From Ligilactobacillus hayakitensis DSM 18933 = JCM 14209 (GTDB taxonomy: Bacteria > Bacillota > Bacilli > Lactobacillales > Lactobacillaceae), in the NCBI RefSeq assembly GCF_000615845.1, contig NZ_BAML01000008.1, forward strand, positions 1 through 64,000: a stretch of 64,000 nt of DNA, read 5' to 3'. Below the pieces are notes generated by a model. That model was not told the origin of the DNA, made no database searches, and saw only the letters and a program-made list of their open reading frames with translations. Position numbers and translations under genes: made by a program. The first letter of the stretch is position 1; every line of letters starts with the position of its first letter. Of this stretch, positions 45,267-56,708 are shown in pieces.

Positions 45267-46123
45267 TTACTTATTTTTCCATAAAATATCCGATATTTCA
45301 TTCAAAATTCGTTTATTATCATGTAAGCTGCTATGACTTGTATTTTCAAAAGTTTGTTGTTGATAATAAGCCATTTGGGATTGATAATTTTCTTCAAAAA
45401 TTCCGATTGGACATTGGGAACGGATCCATCCGTGGGTTTATTTTTAATCTCACCAAGGAAATTATAAAAGTGAATTTTATTTTTCAAATCAAAGTGACGT
45501 GCTTGGGCAATTAACTTATGAAAATTGCCATCAGTTGAATGTTTTTGACTTGCAAGGCGATAAGTTGTACTATCATCAAAACTTTCTTCAACGGGGACCC
45601 CTAATAAAATTACTTTTTTAAATTGAATTTCCTTTTGGATTTTTGGTGATCCTGCCAAAGCGTGAATCCAAGCGCTTCCGCCCCATGAATGTGAAACAAT
45701 ATTTAACTTATCAACATGATATTGTTCATGCAAGACTTCCATTACATCGGTTAACCAGCGGGTTTGTGGCCGAAAACTACTTGTATAGTTCCAATCAAAT
45801 AAAACTTGGATTAATGCATTTTTCTTATTTTTGACTGTGCCATCAACAACAATTTTTCCATTCGGGCGGACATGGATTGTCATGGTTTTTTGCGCTAAAT
45901 TTTCTTTTTGGAAACTTTTTACCATTGCTTGATAAGTTAGTCGATTTCCAGCCCATCCTGGAATCAATAATGTCGGTGTATCTGAATAATTATACCCTTT
46001 TTTCAATTGATTTGTTCGCAATGGTTGTTCTTTTAACGGTGTTATTAAATATAATTGAGTCAATCCTAATAAAACAACGATGACTATTAAAACTTTACAA
46101 ATTATTTTAAACACCAACCTCAT
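45267..46123 (-). pseudogene. DUF915-like alpha/beta hydrolase, frameshifted near the C-terminus
   Basis: The frame encodes an N-terminal membrane anchor (about 5-27) and an alpha/beta hydrolase with LLIPGWAGN (oxyanion-loop region) and the nucleophile elbow SHSWGG, plus the acid residue in PTDGSVPN. After NVQSEF the open frame runs into unrelated sequence and stops at 45302. One added base in the A5 run at 45396-45400 restores a family-like end: YYQQQTFENTSHSSLHDN, containing the catalytic His, and then LNEISDILWKNK with a stop at 45267. The gene is therefore probably a recent pseudogene, or the base is a sequencing error. The start codon is uncertain because no SD is well placed. Confidence 0.8.
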
Positions 46124-46146
46124 CTTCTTTGTGTGGATTTAAAAAT

Positions 46147-46181
46147 AGGGATTGGATAAACATTCGTCAATCCAATCCCTC
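46147..46181 (-). terminator. Terminator of veg
   Basis: On the minus strand AGGGATTGGAT pairs with ATCCAATCCCT around a loop of about 12 nt, followed by ATTTTT. Confidence 0.75.
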
Positions 46182-46264
46182 CTTTTATATGTTCATTTTA
46201 TAAAAATAAACCTTTATTATTCAAATAATTAGTACTGATTAAATAAGATTCTGGAATTTGTTAG

Positions 46265-46513
46265 TTATTCAACTACTGATTCATCGCCAAATTCTAACTT
46301 AATATTTTCTGTAAGTACATCGGTATAGCTATATGACACTCGATCAACAAAAGTATCATCGTTTAATTCAACAATAAATACCGAAGGATAAACTTCTTTA
46401 AGGATTCCCTTTTGTTGTTTAGCCTTTTTTCTCCCCAACTGTGTTGTGATTGTCACAGGCATTCCTTTATTGTCCGTCAATTCGGACTTGATTTTATCAA
46501 TTGTACTTGGCAT
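46265..46513 (-). CDS. veg: Veg protein
   Basis: This 82-residue protein matches the Veg (DUF1021) family: MPSTIDKIKSELTDNKG, then strands of an SH3-like barrel (PVTITTQLGRKK, GILKEVYPSVFIVEL, RVSYSYTDVLT). In Bacillus Veg stimulates biofilm gene expression. Its position just after ksgA is highly conserved in Firmicutes. AGAGGTGG lies before the ATG. Confidence 0.93.
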   Translation of the reverse strand: MPSTIDKIKSELTDNKGMPVTITTQLGRKKAKQQKGILKEVYPSVFIVELNDDTFVDRVSYSYTDVLTENIKLEFGDESVVE

Positions 46514-46566
46514 AATTCCACCTCTTTAACGGGTATTATACCATAACATAGGCAATTTAGCAATTT

Positions 46567-47463
46567 TTATTTAGTTGTAATCCCCGCATTTACAAGCGCA
46601 TCTGAGAGGCGAACAAAATCAGCCACTGTTAATTTTTCACCACGGATTGCTTTATTTATGTCAACGTTTTCCAAGACTTGTTCCATCTTATCTTTTGTTT
46701 CAGCATCTTTGCCATATAAACTTTGCAAGTTATTCCAAAGGCTCTTGCGTCGATGTAAGAAACTCCCTTTTACCAATTTCTTAAAGTGAGCTTCATCTTT
46801 TGGTTGTGCTGGTTTTATGGCTTTTTTATTTAATACAATAATTGCTGAATCAACGTTTGGTTGAGGTACAAAAACTGTTTTAGGTACAATAAATGATATT
46901 TCTGAATCCATTTCATATTGAACCGCCACAGAAAGTGAGCCATAAGCTTTGGTTCCTGGTTCGGCTGCCAGGCGTTCAGCTACTTCTTTTTGCATCATAA
47001 CAACGATGGTAGCAAAATCAATGCCTGAATCTAAGAGATGCATCAAAATTGGGGTAGTGATGTAATATGGTAAGTTTGCAACCAATTTAATATTATGCTT
47101 ACCATCAAAATTTTCACTGATTAATTTTTGTAAATCAGCTTTTAAAACATCTTGGTGAACAACTTTTACATTAGGATATGGTGATAATGTATCTGCTAAT
47201 ACTGGTAAAAGGCGATCATCAATTTCTAACGCCATTACTGAATGGGCTCTTTTGGCAATTTGTTCAGTTAACGCACCAATCCCTGGTCCGATTTCAATTA
47301 CATCATCATCTTGACTAACATCAGCTGCTGCAACAATATTTTTCAAAATATTAATATCAGTTAAAAAGTTTTGCCCTAAACTTTTTTTAAATGTTAGACC
47401 GTAACTTTCCATAATCGCGCGAGTACGCGTTGGATTTGCAATATCTGGAATTTCGTTATTCAT
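46567..47463 (-). CDS. rsmA: 16S rRNA dimethyladenosine transferase
   Basis: RsmA (KsgA) dimethylates two adjacent adenosines near the 3' end of 16S rRNA during 30S maturation. In this 298-residue protein the SAM-binding motif [14 protein letters not shown] and the catalytic NLPY ([11 protein letters not shown]) are visible, with KSLGQNFL at the start. It is part of the tatD-rnmV-rsmA(-veg) cluster, with 11 bases to rnmV. Loss of this enzyme gives kasugamycin resistance in other bacteria. Confidence 0.97.
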   Translation of the reverse strand: MNNEIPDIANPTRTRAIMESYGLTFKKSLGQNFLTDINILKNIVAAADVSQDDDVIEIGPGIGALTEQIAKRAHSVMALEIDDRLLPVLADTLSPYPNVKVVHQDVLKADLQKLISENFDGKHNIKLVANLPYYITTPILMHLLDSGIDFATIVVMMQKEVAERLAAEPGTKAYGSLSVAVQYEMDSEISFIVPKTVFVPQPNVDSAIIVLNKKAIKPAQPKDEAHFKKLVKGSFLHRRKSLWNNLQSLYGKDAETKDKMEQVLENVDINKAIRGEKLTVADFVRLSDALVNAGITTK

Positions 47464-47474
47464 ACTTCCTGCTC

Positions 47475-48041
47475 CTAGTAATTATCTTCATTTTTAATAT
47501 ATTCAAGTGCTTCTTTAAATTCTTCTGGTGAAATTTGGAATAAATTTAAGCGTTTATATAATTGTTTTCCATTTGTATAGCCAATGCGTAAATATTCGCC
47601 TAAACGACGACGATATTCTTTAGCATCCTTACCCGAAGTTAACCCCGCAACAATTAAATCTTCGCGTGAAATCAAGGGTTTAGCATCGGGTTCTTCTGTG
47701 TACAAATTTTGTAAAGCTTCCCGAATTGCATCGGGACTTGCATGTTCAACTCCTAAACTTCCCTTATGATCAGGAACGGCATCGCGCTTATTTAAGAATG
47801 CATGCTTAACGCCTGGCACTGCTTCTGTGATAATCTTGCGAATCTTTTCACCAGAAAAATCAGGATCGGTAAAGACAATTATACCTCTTTTATCATATAA
47901 ATCTTCAATTTGTTCAAGGACTTCATCACTAATAGCTGAACCTCTTGTTTCTAAGGTATCGGCATTGACTGCCATATTAATCCTCTTGGTGTCGTCTTTT
48001 CCCTCGACAACTATAACTTCTCTAATTTTCATTTTATCCAT
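47475..48041 (-). CDS. rnmV: Ribonuclease M5
   Basis: RNase M5 makes the final cut in 5S rRNA maturation. This 188-residue protein has the Toprim catalytic domain: [10 protein letters not shown] with the Glu, and [14 protein letters not shown] with the DxD metal-binding pair. The C-terminal half binds the ribosomal substrate. The ATG overlaps the tatD stop codon by one base, so the two are coupled; a second in-frame ATG three codons later is also possible. Confidence 0.95.
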   Translation of the reverse strand: MDKMKIREVIVVEGKDDTKRINMAVNADTLETRGSAISDEVLEQIEDLYDKRGIIVFTDPDFSGEKIRKIITEAVPGVKHAFLNKRDAVPDHKGSLGVEHASPDAIREALQNLYTEEPDAKPLISREDLIVAGLTSGKDAKEYRRRLGEYLRIGYTNGKQLYKRLNLFQISPEEFKEALEYIKNEDNY

Positions 48042-48823
48042 TAATTATTAATCTTTAAAACCTTTTGTGTATTTGCAAATGTTGCTTGAGCTAATTGACT
48101 GGCACTAACTCCTTTAGCTTGAGCTAAAAATTCTAACGTATAACGTGTCATCGCCGGTTCATTTTTTCTTCCTCTAAAAGGCATCGGCGTTAAATATGGG
48201 GCATCGGTTTCCACTAAAATTCGATCCATAGGTGTGATTTCAGCGGCTTGTTTAACCTCTTTTGCATTGTTAAAAGTAACCACCCCACTATAAGACAAAT
48301 ACATCCCTAAATCTAAAAATTTTTCCGCCCAAGTGGCATCCCCATTGAAACTGTGCATAATTGCGCCTGACTTTTTAATATTCATATTCTTTAAAATATC
48401 ATAGCAATCTTCAATAGCATCGCGATTATGCACCACAATCGGTAAATCTAATTTTTGTGCTAATTCGATTTGTCTTTCAAAAGCATTTACTTGAGCTTGC
48501 TTAGGAGAATCGTGATAATAGTCCATTCCGATTTCTCCAACTGCAACAAAGCCATCTTGTTGTAAATATCTCATCAACATTGCTTCATATTCGTCATCAT
48601 AAGCTAAAGCATCTTCTGGATGACAACCAACAGCTCCATAAACAACGCCGGGATACTGCTTAACTAAATCTTCTAGTCGTTGATTACTTGTTTCATCATA
48701 GCCTAAAACGAGCATCTTAGATACATCCAAAGCTTGTGAACGTTGAATGACTTCTGGAACATCATTATCAAAAGCACTGGAATTTATATGCGTATGTGAA
48801 TCAAAAATTTTTAAATCATTCAT
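48041..48823 (-). CDS. tatD: TatD-family deoxyribonuclease
   Basis: This 260-residue metal-dependent hydrolase has a TIM-barrel pattern with the metal ligands DSHTHINS (His pair), GEIGMDYY (Glu), IVVHNRD (His), MHSFNG (His) and VETDAPYLTP (Asp). TatD proteins are 3'-5' exonucleases or D-aminoacyl-type hydrolases with roles in DNA repair and apoptosis-like DNA turnover; YabD of Bacillus is the homologue. GGAAGGA precedes the ATG. It is the first gene of the cluster with rnmV and rsmA. Confidence 0.93.
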   Translation of the reverse strand: MNDLKIFDSHTHINSSAFDNDVPEVIQRSQALDVSKMLVLGYDETSNQRLEDLVKQYPGVVYGAVGCHPEDALAYDDEYEAMLMRYLQQDGFVAVGEIGMDYYHDSPKQAQVNAFERQIELAQKLDLPIVVHNRDAIEDCYDILKNMNIKKSGAIMHSFNGDATWAEKFLDLGMYLSYSGVVTFNNAKEVKQAAEITPMDRILVETDAPYLTPMPFRGRKNEPAMTRYTLEFLAQAKGVSASQLAQATFANTQKVLKINN

Positions 48824-48907
48824 TTAATATCCTTCCTGTCGTTATCATATTTGTTATTATAGCATATTTACCTCATTGATGAAGATTGGCACATTTTAGC
48901 CCCACCC

Positions 48908-48943
48908 ATAAAAAAAGACCAGGTAATTATTTACCTAGCCTTA
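48908..48943 (-). terminator. Terminator of metS
   Basis: On the minus strand GGCTAGGTAA pairs with TTACCTGGTC (G-U pairs included), followed by a run of seven T, just after the metS stop codon. Confidence 0.8.
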
Positions 48944-48956
48944 TATCATTCAAATA

Positions 48957-50996
<2,040 letters not shown>

Positions 50997-51089
50997 TTAA
51001 TAATTTCGTACTTTTATCTAAATATATTTTTTAACTAATCAATAGTATATCATAAACTTCATGTTAAAAGCTTTAAAATCAAGAATTTA

Positions 51090-52046
51090 TTATCGCGTCA
51101 TGAATTCAATTCCAAGTTGTGATAAAAATTGTGTGACTGGCATTTCATAATATTCGATAAACGTTTGTGATGCCTTTTTGCCCGGATCAGCAATGACAAA
51201 TGAATTTTGCCCATCATTTTTCCAACGTCCCACATATGCATCTTTAAATTTAAGATTTTCAGTTAATGGTGAGTGCACAATTTCAAATAATTGTTTGACT
51301 TGCAAACGTTGTTGACGCTCACTTAAGACAACAGATAAGGTTGCAAATTCATTTAAATGCATTGGAACCATGCCCCAGTCTTCAAGTTGTTGATCAAATG
51401 CTTTAAATAACTTAACTACTGTGCGACGCATGATAAATGCAGTACTTAAATCTGCATCAGCCAAAATTTGATAAAGCTTTTTAGCCCCTTTTAAAGATTG
51501 TGGATATAATTCTTCTAATTTTGGCAAAATATTATCTTGTTCATCTTTGAAAAATAATAAGCAATCTAGTAATGTCAATAAACGTAATACCATCCAATTA
51601 TCACGTTCTTTTGGTTCTGGTTTAAGGACTGCTAAAACACCTTTAAAATATAATTCTTGAATTTCATCAGTCATCACGTTCATTTCTTGTTGCTTGCGAT
51701 AAACATAGTCATGCATCACGGTATCATAAATTTCTAAGGCTGTTGCCATAAATTTTGTATCAATATCTTTGTTTTTAGTAGTTAAATTAAATGAAATTTG
51801 TGGTGCTCCATTAAACATGTGCAAGAAATGTAAAAGTTCATGCATCACGGTATAATCTGGTTGGGTCATGTCGTATAAATCAACTACTAATTCACCGCCA
51901 CGTAAATATTGTTGTGCTTGATCATGACGCACGAATCCTCTTTTTTCTTCTGTTTTTTCGTTAATTTTTACGCCACCAGGAAAAATCTTTTTAATATCTT
52001 CAATTAATCCTTTTGTTTGCTCGCTTAAAATAATTTCTTCACTCAT
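51090..52046 (-). CDS. IpaB/EvcA-like protein with HExxH motif
   Basis: This 318-residue soluble protein resembles lactobacillus proteins annotated as IpaB/EvcA family. MHELLHFLH (His69, Glu70, His73) fits the HExxH zinc-metallopeptidase motif, followed by a largely helical remainder. No signal peptide is visible, so any activity would be cytoplasmic. Its ATG overlaps the mvaA stop codon by one base, indicating coupled translation with the mevalonate-pathway gene. The physiological role is unknown to me. Confidence 0.6.
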   Translation of the reverse strand: MSEEIILSEQTKGLIEDIKKIFPGGVKINEKTEEKRGFVRHDQAQQYLRGGELVVDLYDMTQPDYTVMHELLHFLHMFNGAPQISFNLTTKNKDIDTKFMATALEIYDTVMHDYVYRKQQEMNVMTDEIQELYFKGVLAVLKPEPKERDNWMVLRLLTLLDCLLFFKDEQDNILPKLEELYPQSLKGAKKLYQILADADLSTAFIMRRTVVKLFKAFDQQLEDWGMVPMHLNEFATLSVVLSERQQRLQVKQLFEIVHSPLTENLKFKDAYVGRWKNDGQNSFVIADPGKKASQTFIEYYEMPVTQFLSQLGIEFMTR

Positions 52047-53308
52047 TATTTTTCACCTCTAATTTTTTCCAAAATAGCTTGGGCTGAATTACTATCTCGT
52101 TTGCCAATTTTTTCTAATTCGTTGATAACTCGCGTAATTTCTTGTTCATTAGCTCCAATACTTTTGGCTAATGATTTTAATTGTAACCTCATATGACCTT
52201 TTTGAATGCCTTCAGTCACTAACGCATACAAGGCCGCAAAGTTTTGCGCTAAGCCTACACTTGCGATGATTGTTTCTAGTTCTTTAGCATTTTCAAATGT
52301 TAACAATTGCTTATTTAATTTAGCTAATGGAACAATTCCAATTGATCCCCCAACTGCTCCAACCGGAAGCGGTAAAGTAATTTTTCCAACTAACTTATCT
52401 GCTTGGATTTCCCAAGAACTTAATCCGCGATATTGGCCATCTTTACTAGCGTATGCATGACATGAAGCTTCCACCGCACGCCAATCATTTCCACTAGCAA
52501 TCACAACTGCATCGACCCCGTTCATAATTCCTTTATTATGCGTAGCTGCGCGATATGGATCAAGTTGGGCTAACCGACTTGCTTGAGCAAATTTTTGGGC
52601 TACATTTTTCCCATCTATTCCATTTTTACCTAGAATGTCTATTGGAATTTCACAAGTTGCTGTTACCAAGCATTTTGTCGCGTAGTTCGATAAGATACTC
52701 ATTAAAATATCACGATGATATTGTTCAGATATTTTGGCAGCAACTGCTTCTAGCATTGTATTTAAGATGTTTGCCCCCATTGCTTCTTGCACATCAACAA
52801 ATAAATCTACACTCACCATATCAGGGGCTAAAATACGAAATTCAATTTCTCTTGCTCCGCCTCCACGCTTAACAATGGATGGATGCGCTTGATTAGCCAC
52901 TTCAATTAATGTTGAAATCTGTGTTTGTAGTTGGTTTACCAATATTTTGGCATCATCAACGTTTTCTAAGACAACTTGGCCCATCATTAAACGTGAATGA
53001 ATTTTAGCTTTAAGGCCTCCACTGCGCTTAATAATTCCTGCACCATGACTACTTGCTGCAATCACTGATGGTTCTTCAGTTACCATTGGCACTATGTATT
53101 CTTTACCATTGATTACATAATTCATCGCTAATCCTTCTGGAATTTGGTATTGCGTAATGAAGTTTTCGATTTGAATATCGCCAATTTCTTGATTAACTGC
53201 TAAACTTTCAAGCATTTGCCTTTGGGATAGTGTAATTTTATTTTGCTTTACTAAAATATCCAACCGTTCTTGCCATGTTTTCTTATAATATTTACTAAAC
53301 CCGTCCAT
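52046..53308 (-). CDS. mvaA: Hydroxymethylglutaryl-CoA reductase (class II)
   Basis: MvaA makes mevalonate, the committed step of the mevalonate route to isoprenoids used by lactobacilli. In this 420-residue protein the GVDAVVIASGNDWRAVEA block, EIPIDILGKNG, PVGAVGGSIGI and the catalytic Glu region near the N-terminal third match class II enzymes of Staphylococcus and Enterococcus. AAGGAAG precedes the ATG. It is followed without gap by the HExxH protein gene. Confidence 0.95.
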   Translation of the reverse strand: MDGFSKYYKKTWQERLDILVKQNKITLSQRQMLESLAVNQEIGDIQIENFITQYQIPEGLAMNYVINGKEYIVPMVTEEPSVIAASSHGAGIIKRSGGLKAKIHSRLMMGQVVLENVDDAKILVNQLQTQISTLIEVANQAHPSIVKRGGGAREIEFRILAPDMVSVDLFVDVQEAMGANILNTMLEAVAAKISEQYHRDILMSILSNYATKCLVTATCEIPIDILGKNGIDGKNVAQKFAQASRLAQLDPYRAATHNKGIMNGVDAVVIASGNDWRAVEASCHAYASKDGQYRGLSSWEIQADKLVGKITLPLPVGAVGGSIGIVPLAKLNKQLLTFENAKELETIIASVGLAQNFAALYALVTEGIQKGHMRLQLKSLAKSIGANEQEITRVINELEKIGKRDSNSAQAILEKIRGEK

Positions 53309-53467
53309 TATATTCTTCCTTAATTTTTAAAATATTCTTATTTATTATACCAAGAATTTATTGTATCAAGAATCCCAATTATTTTACAGTTTCTTCATCC
53401 TTTCCTATAAACCTGACCTTATTTTATGGTATGCTTAAAACAAGATTATCATTTTAGAGGTGAGAAT

Positions 53468-54283
53468 TTGTTTAAGAAAATTGGATATGGATTAGTAGTA
53501 GTTTTAATCATTCTTTTTGGAATAAATCATTTCAAAACTACCCCTGTCAAATCAAAATTAACCATTGGAATTGTCGCACATAATAAGCCTTACAGCTACT
53601 ATAAAAATAAGCAATTAACCGGTTTTGAAGTTGAGTTAGCTAAGAAAATCGCAACTCAAATGAAAGCACAACCTCACTTTAAAGTCGTTGATGAGCAAGC
53701 AACATTAAATAAAATGGTCAAAAATCATGAAGTTGACATTGCTTTTGGAGCTTTCAATCAAACTAATTTAAAGTCAAAAAAATTAATGTCGCTACCTTAT
53801 TTATACCCTCAAAACACACTTTTCGTAACTAATAAAAGCAAAGTAAAAGATGTCAGTGATTTAACTTCTAAAACAGTTGGTTGTTTAAAAAAAGACAATA
53901 AGAAACAACTTCTTCAAGGAATTAATCCTAATATCAAAATCAAAGTCTATCCCGATAAAAAGCAACTATTCAAGGCCGTGCTGCAACACAAAATTAGCGC
54001 AGGGATTGTTAGTGATTATCAATATACAAGTTTTTTAGCAAAAAATATTAAAGTTTCACCCCACTATGCTACAACACTTAAATCACAAAATACTAAGGCA
54101 GCCCAAAAATTAACCACTCTACGCAAAGTTGGTGATATTAACGTTACTAATGATCAAATTGTTGCGCTAATTAATCCAACTAAGAAAAAAGAAATCGACA
54201 AAGCTTTAACTGAATTACACAATTCAAATCAAATTATCGATTTATCACAAAAATATTTCAAACAAGATTTAACTAAGCAATAA
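53468..54283 (+). CDS. Family 3 extracellular solute-binding protein, membrane-anchored
   Basis: This 271-residue protein has an N-terminal hydrophobic segment (about 6-23) and then the periplasmic-binding-protein fold of amino-acid ABC transporters: KLTIGIVAHNKPYSYY, GFEVELAKKIA, DIAFGAFNQT and SLPYLYPQNTLFV. There is no lipobox Cys, so it is anchored by an uncleaved signal-like helix or released. No permease or ATPase gene adjoins it, so its partner is unknown. The start is TTG, with GAGGTG before it. It is followed by hairpin repeat copy D. Confidence 0.75.
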   Translation: MFKKIGYGLVVVLIILFGINHFKTTPVKSKLTIGIVAHNKPYSYYKNKQLTGFEVELAKKIATQMKAQPHFKVVDEQATLNKMVKNHEVDIAFGAFNQTNLKSKKLMSLPYLYPQNTLFVTNKSKVKDVSDLTSKTVGCLKKDNKKQLLQGINPNIKIKVYPDKKQLFKAVLQHKISAGIVSDYQYTSFLAKNIKVSPHYATTLKSQNTKAAQKLTTLRKVGDINVTNDQIVALINPTKKKEIDKALTELHNSNQIIDLSQKYFKQDLTKQ

Positions 54284-54300
54284 AGTACAATCTTATAATT

Positions 54301-54352
54301 AAAAAACCTTAAGGAATCAACATTTTTATCAACGTGATTTCTTAAGGTTTTA
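54301..54352. repeat. Dispersed hairpin repeat, copy D
   Basis: A6, CCTTAAGG, AATCAACATT, a short loop, then AACGTGATTTCTTAAGG and T4. It is more diverged in the inner arms than copy C but has the same outer arms. It lies between the convergent solute-binding protein and ppx genes. Confidence 0.8.
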
Positions 54353-54380
54353 TTTTTGCTATTGCTTTGTTTTTTAACAA

Positions 54381-55316
54381 CTAGTTTGAGTTAGTCTCTA
54401 ACATTTCAAAAAGTAATCCTTCTCTAACACCACTTTCTGAAAAAGTTACATATGGACAGTGACAACGTCGCATAATTTCAATAATTGGGGTAAGGCCACC
54501 AATTATAATATCAGCACGACTTGCTTCACTTCCTAAATCTTGTTTTCGTTCTTGCTTATTCATTGCTAACCAATTTTGGTAAATAGTAAAGATTTCATCA
54601 CGCATGATTTTTAGTTCATGAATACTTTTTTCTTCAGTATGTAACGTGCCAATCTTTTTTCTAGCAACAGTTCGTGTAGCTCCCCCTAAAAGTACTAATG
54701 GTAAATCATGACCATCTTTTAGCCAAGAAAGCTTTTCATCAAATAAAGCTTGGAGATAATTTTGAAACTCAAATAAATCTTTGGCTAATATTTTGTCATG
54801 GGCGTTAAATTTTTCGCTTAAACTTACCGCCCCATGTTGAATACTAATAAGATGTTCGTCTTTTCCGTCTTTCATTAAAATCACTTCAAAGCTTCCGCCA
54901 CCCATATCAACGATGATTGCATCTTTCAAGTTCAAGTAATGCGTTACTCCAACATAATCGTAGTAGGCTTCGGTATCACCAGACAAAACTTCAATCGTTG
55001 CTCCAGTAATTTGTTTAACTTGATCAATAAATTCTTGAGCGTTACTTGCAGCACGTACAGCTGCAGTTGCAATAGCTTTTATTTTGACATTTTCGTATTG
55101 ACTATAAATCTCTTTGAATTTTCTTACCGCGTCTAACGTGCGTTCAATCGCTTGCGGCTGTAATTGACGATTTTTTTCTTGTCCCATCCCTTCAGCCATC
55201 CGCGTCATTTCTTTAGTACGAAAAACTTCTTTAAAAGTTGATACGTTAGCTTGAACTTCATTAATTGATAAACGGGTTGAATTTGATCCAAAATCCAATA
55301 TTACTAAGTTTTGCAT
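54381..55316 (-). CDS. ppx: Ppx/GppA-family phosphatase
   Basis: This 311-residue protein of the ASKHA fold has the phosphate-binding motifs ILDFGSNSTRL at the start and IIVDMGGGSFEVI. Family members are exopolyphosphatases or (p)ppGpp pyrophosphatases. The C-terminal domains of the long E. coli type are absent, as in many Firmicutes. I start at the ATG preceded by GGGGTG. The symbol denotes the family; polyphosphatase and guanosine-pentaphosphatase activity cannot be told apart from sequence. Confidence 0.8.
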   Translation of the reverse strand: MQNLVILDFGSNSTRLSINEVQANVSTFKEVFRTKEMTRMAEGMGQEKNRQLQPQAIERTLDAVRKFKEIYSQYENVKIKAIATAAVRAASNAQEFIDQVKQITGATIEVLSGDTEAYYDYVGVTHYLNLKDAIIVDMGGGSFEVILMKDGKDEHLISIQHGAVSLSEKFNAHDKILAKDLFEFQNYLQALFDEKLSWLKDGHDLPLVLLGGATRTVARKKIGTLHTEEKSIHELKIMRDEIFTIYQNWLAMNKQERKQDLGSEASRADIIIGGLTPIIEIMRRCHCPYVTFSESGVREGLLFEMLETNSN

Positions 55317-55393
55317 TGTTAACACCCCAAGAAATAAATATTTAAAATATATTTTACCATATATTTTTCTCGAACTTCCGCAAATATTAAAAC

Positions 55394-56413
55394 TTATTTT
55401 TCATCAAAGTAGTTAACTCCGATTGCAGCACGAACTTCATTAAGAGTTTGATTTGCAACTTCATTTGCACGTTTGCAACCCTCTTTTAACATTGCATAAA
55501 CTGCTGGAATATCCTTAGCGAATTCTTCACGACGCTTACGAATTGGTCCCAACTTAGCTTCAAGGACTTCATAAAGGTATAACTTGATCTTTACGTCTCC
55601 AAGACCACCTTTTTGATATTGTTCTTTTAATTGCGCAACTTTTTGTTTATCATCATCAAAAATATCAAGGTAAGTAAAGACCATATTACCTTCAACTTGG
55701 CCAGGATCTTCAATGTGAATGTGGTTTGGATCTGTATACATTGACATTACTTTTTTCTTCAAGGTTTCAGAATCGTCTGATAAGTAAATAGCGTTGCCTA
55801 ATGATTTACTCATTTTAGCGTTTCCATCTAATCCTGGTAAACGACCTTCGCCTTTAGGTGGAAAGACCCCTTCTGGTTCAACTAAAACATCCCCATAAAT
55901 TGAGTTGAAACTTCGCACGATTTCACGCGTTTGTTCTAACATTGGTTCTTGGTCATCCCCTACAGGGACAAGGTTAGCTTTAAAGGCTGTAATATCAGCT
56001 GCTTGACTTACTGGATATGTGAAAAATCCAGCTGGTAATGATCGCTCGAAATTCTTTTGCTTAATTTCAGTTTTCACTGTTGGGTTTCGTTCCAAACGTG
56101 ATACTGTAACTAAATTTAAGTAATACATATTTAATTCTGATAATGCTGGTACTTGTGATTGGACGAAGATTGTTGATTTGCTTGGATCAATTCCAACAGC
56201 TAAATAATCTAAGGCAACTTCGATTAATGAATTTTTGATTTTTTCTGGATCACGCGCATTATCAGTTAATGCTTGTTGGTCTGCAATCATAATAAATGTA
56301 TCGTACTTGCCAGTATTTTGCATTTCAACCCGTTTTTTCAAAGATCCAATATAATGACCTACGTGAAGTTTTCCCGTAGGACGATCACCTGTTAAAATAA
56401 TATCTTTTGCCAT
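55394..56413 (-). CDS. trpS: Tryptophanyl-tRNA synthetase
   Basis: TrpRS charges tRNA-Trp. This 339-residue class I enzyme has [17 protein letters not shown] (HIGH form HVGH), [12 protein letters not shown] and the KMSKSLGN motif. AGGAGG lies five bases before the ATG at 56413; the longer frame upstream has no family support. The gene stands alone behind a T-box leader with a Trp specifier. Confidence 0.97.
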   Translation of the reverse strand: MAKDIILTGDRPTGKLHVGHYIGSLKKRVEMQNTGKYDTFIMIADQQALTDNARDPEKIKNSLIEVALDYLAVGIDPSKSTIFVQSQVPALSELNMYYLNLVTVSRLERNPTVKTEIKQKNFERSLPAGFFTYPVSQAADITAFKANLVPVGDDQEPMLEQTREIVRSFNSIYGDVLVEPEGVFPPKGEGRLPGLDGNAKMSKSLGNAIYLSDDSETLKKKVMSMYTDPNHIHIEDPGQVEGNMVFTYLDIFDDDKQKVAQLKEQYQKGGLGDVKIKLYLYEVLEAKLGPIRKRREEFAKDIPAVYAMLKEGCKRANEVANQTLNEVRAAIGVNYFDEK

Positions 56414-56429
56414 ATTTTTTCCTCCTATA

Positions 56430-56640
56430 AAAAATACCACGACTATCGTCTATCAATAGGACGACAATGCCGTGGTACCACCTAATTTGCAGTTTTCAAC
56501 TGCCACTTAATGCTAATATTAAAATTTTGCTAATAAATCAATTATCCCAATTCGATTTGACTGTCATTTTTCAGCTACCATGACTCTCTTTTATTTCTTC
56601 TCTACTACCATAATTGATACCTATATTTTAACCAACTTCC
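56430..56640 (-). promoter_or_regulatory. T-box leader of trpS (Trp specifier UGG)
   Basis: The minus strand has an AGAGA-type motif, the T-box sequence GGTGGTACCACGG (56470-56482) and a terminator hairpin (ACCACG with CGTGGT, plus inner GTCGTC with GACGAT, 56436-56476) followed by T residues. The codon UGG at 56547-56549 in the context GAAUUGGGA fits the specifier position and is the Trp codon. Confidence 0.9.
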
Positions 56641-56646
56641 CAAAAC

Positions 56647-56675
56647 TTGTAAAGATATGAATTCCCTAATATAAT
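56647..56675 (+). promoter_or_regulatory. Promoter of the cation efflux gene
   Basis: TTGTAA (56647-56652) and TATAAT (56670-56675) are exactly 17 bp apart, 34 bp before the CDF start codon. Confidence 0.65.
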
Positions 56676-56708
56676 GGCTATAGAATTTAGATTAAAGGTT
56701 GGGTTTTG

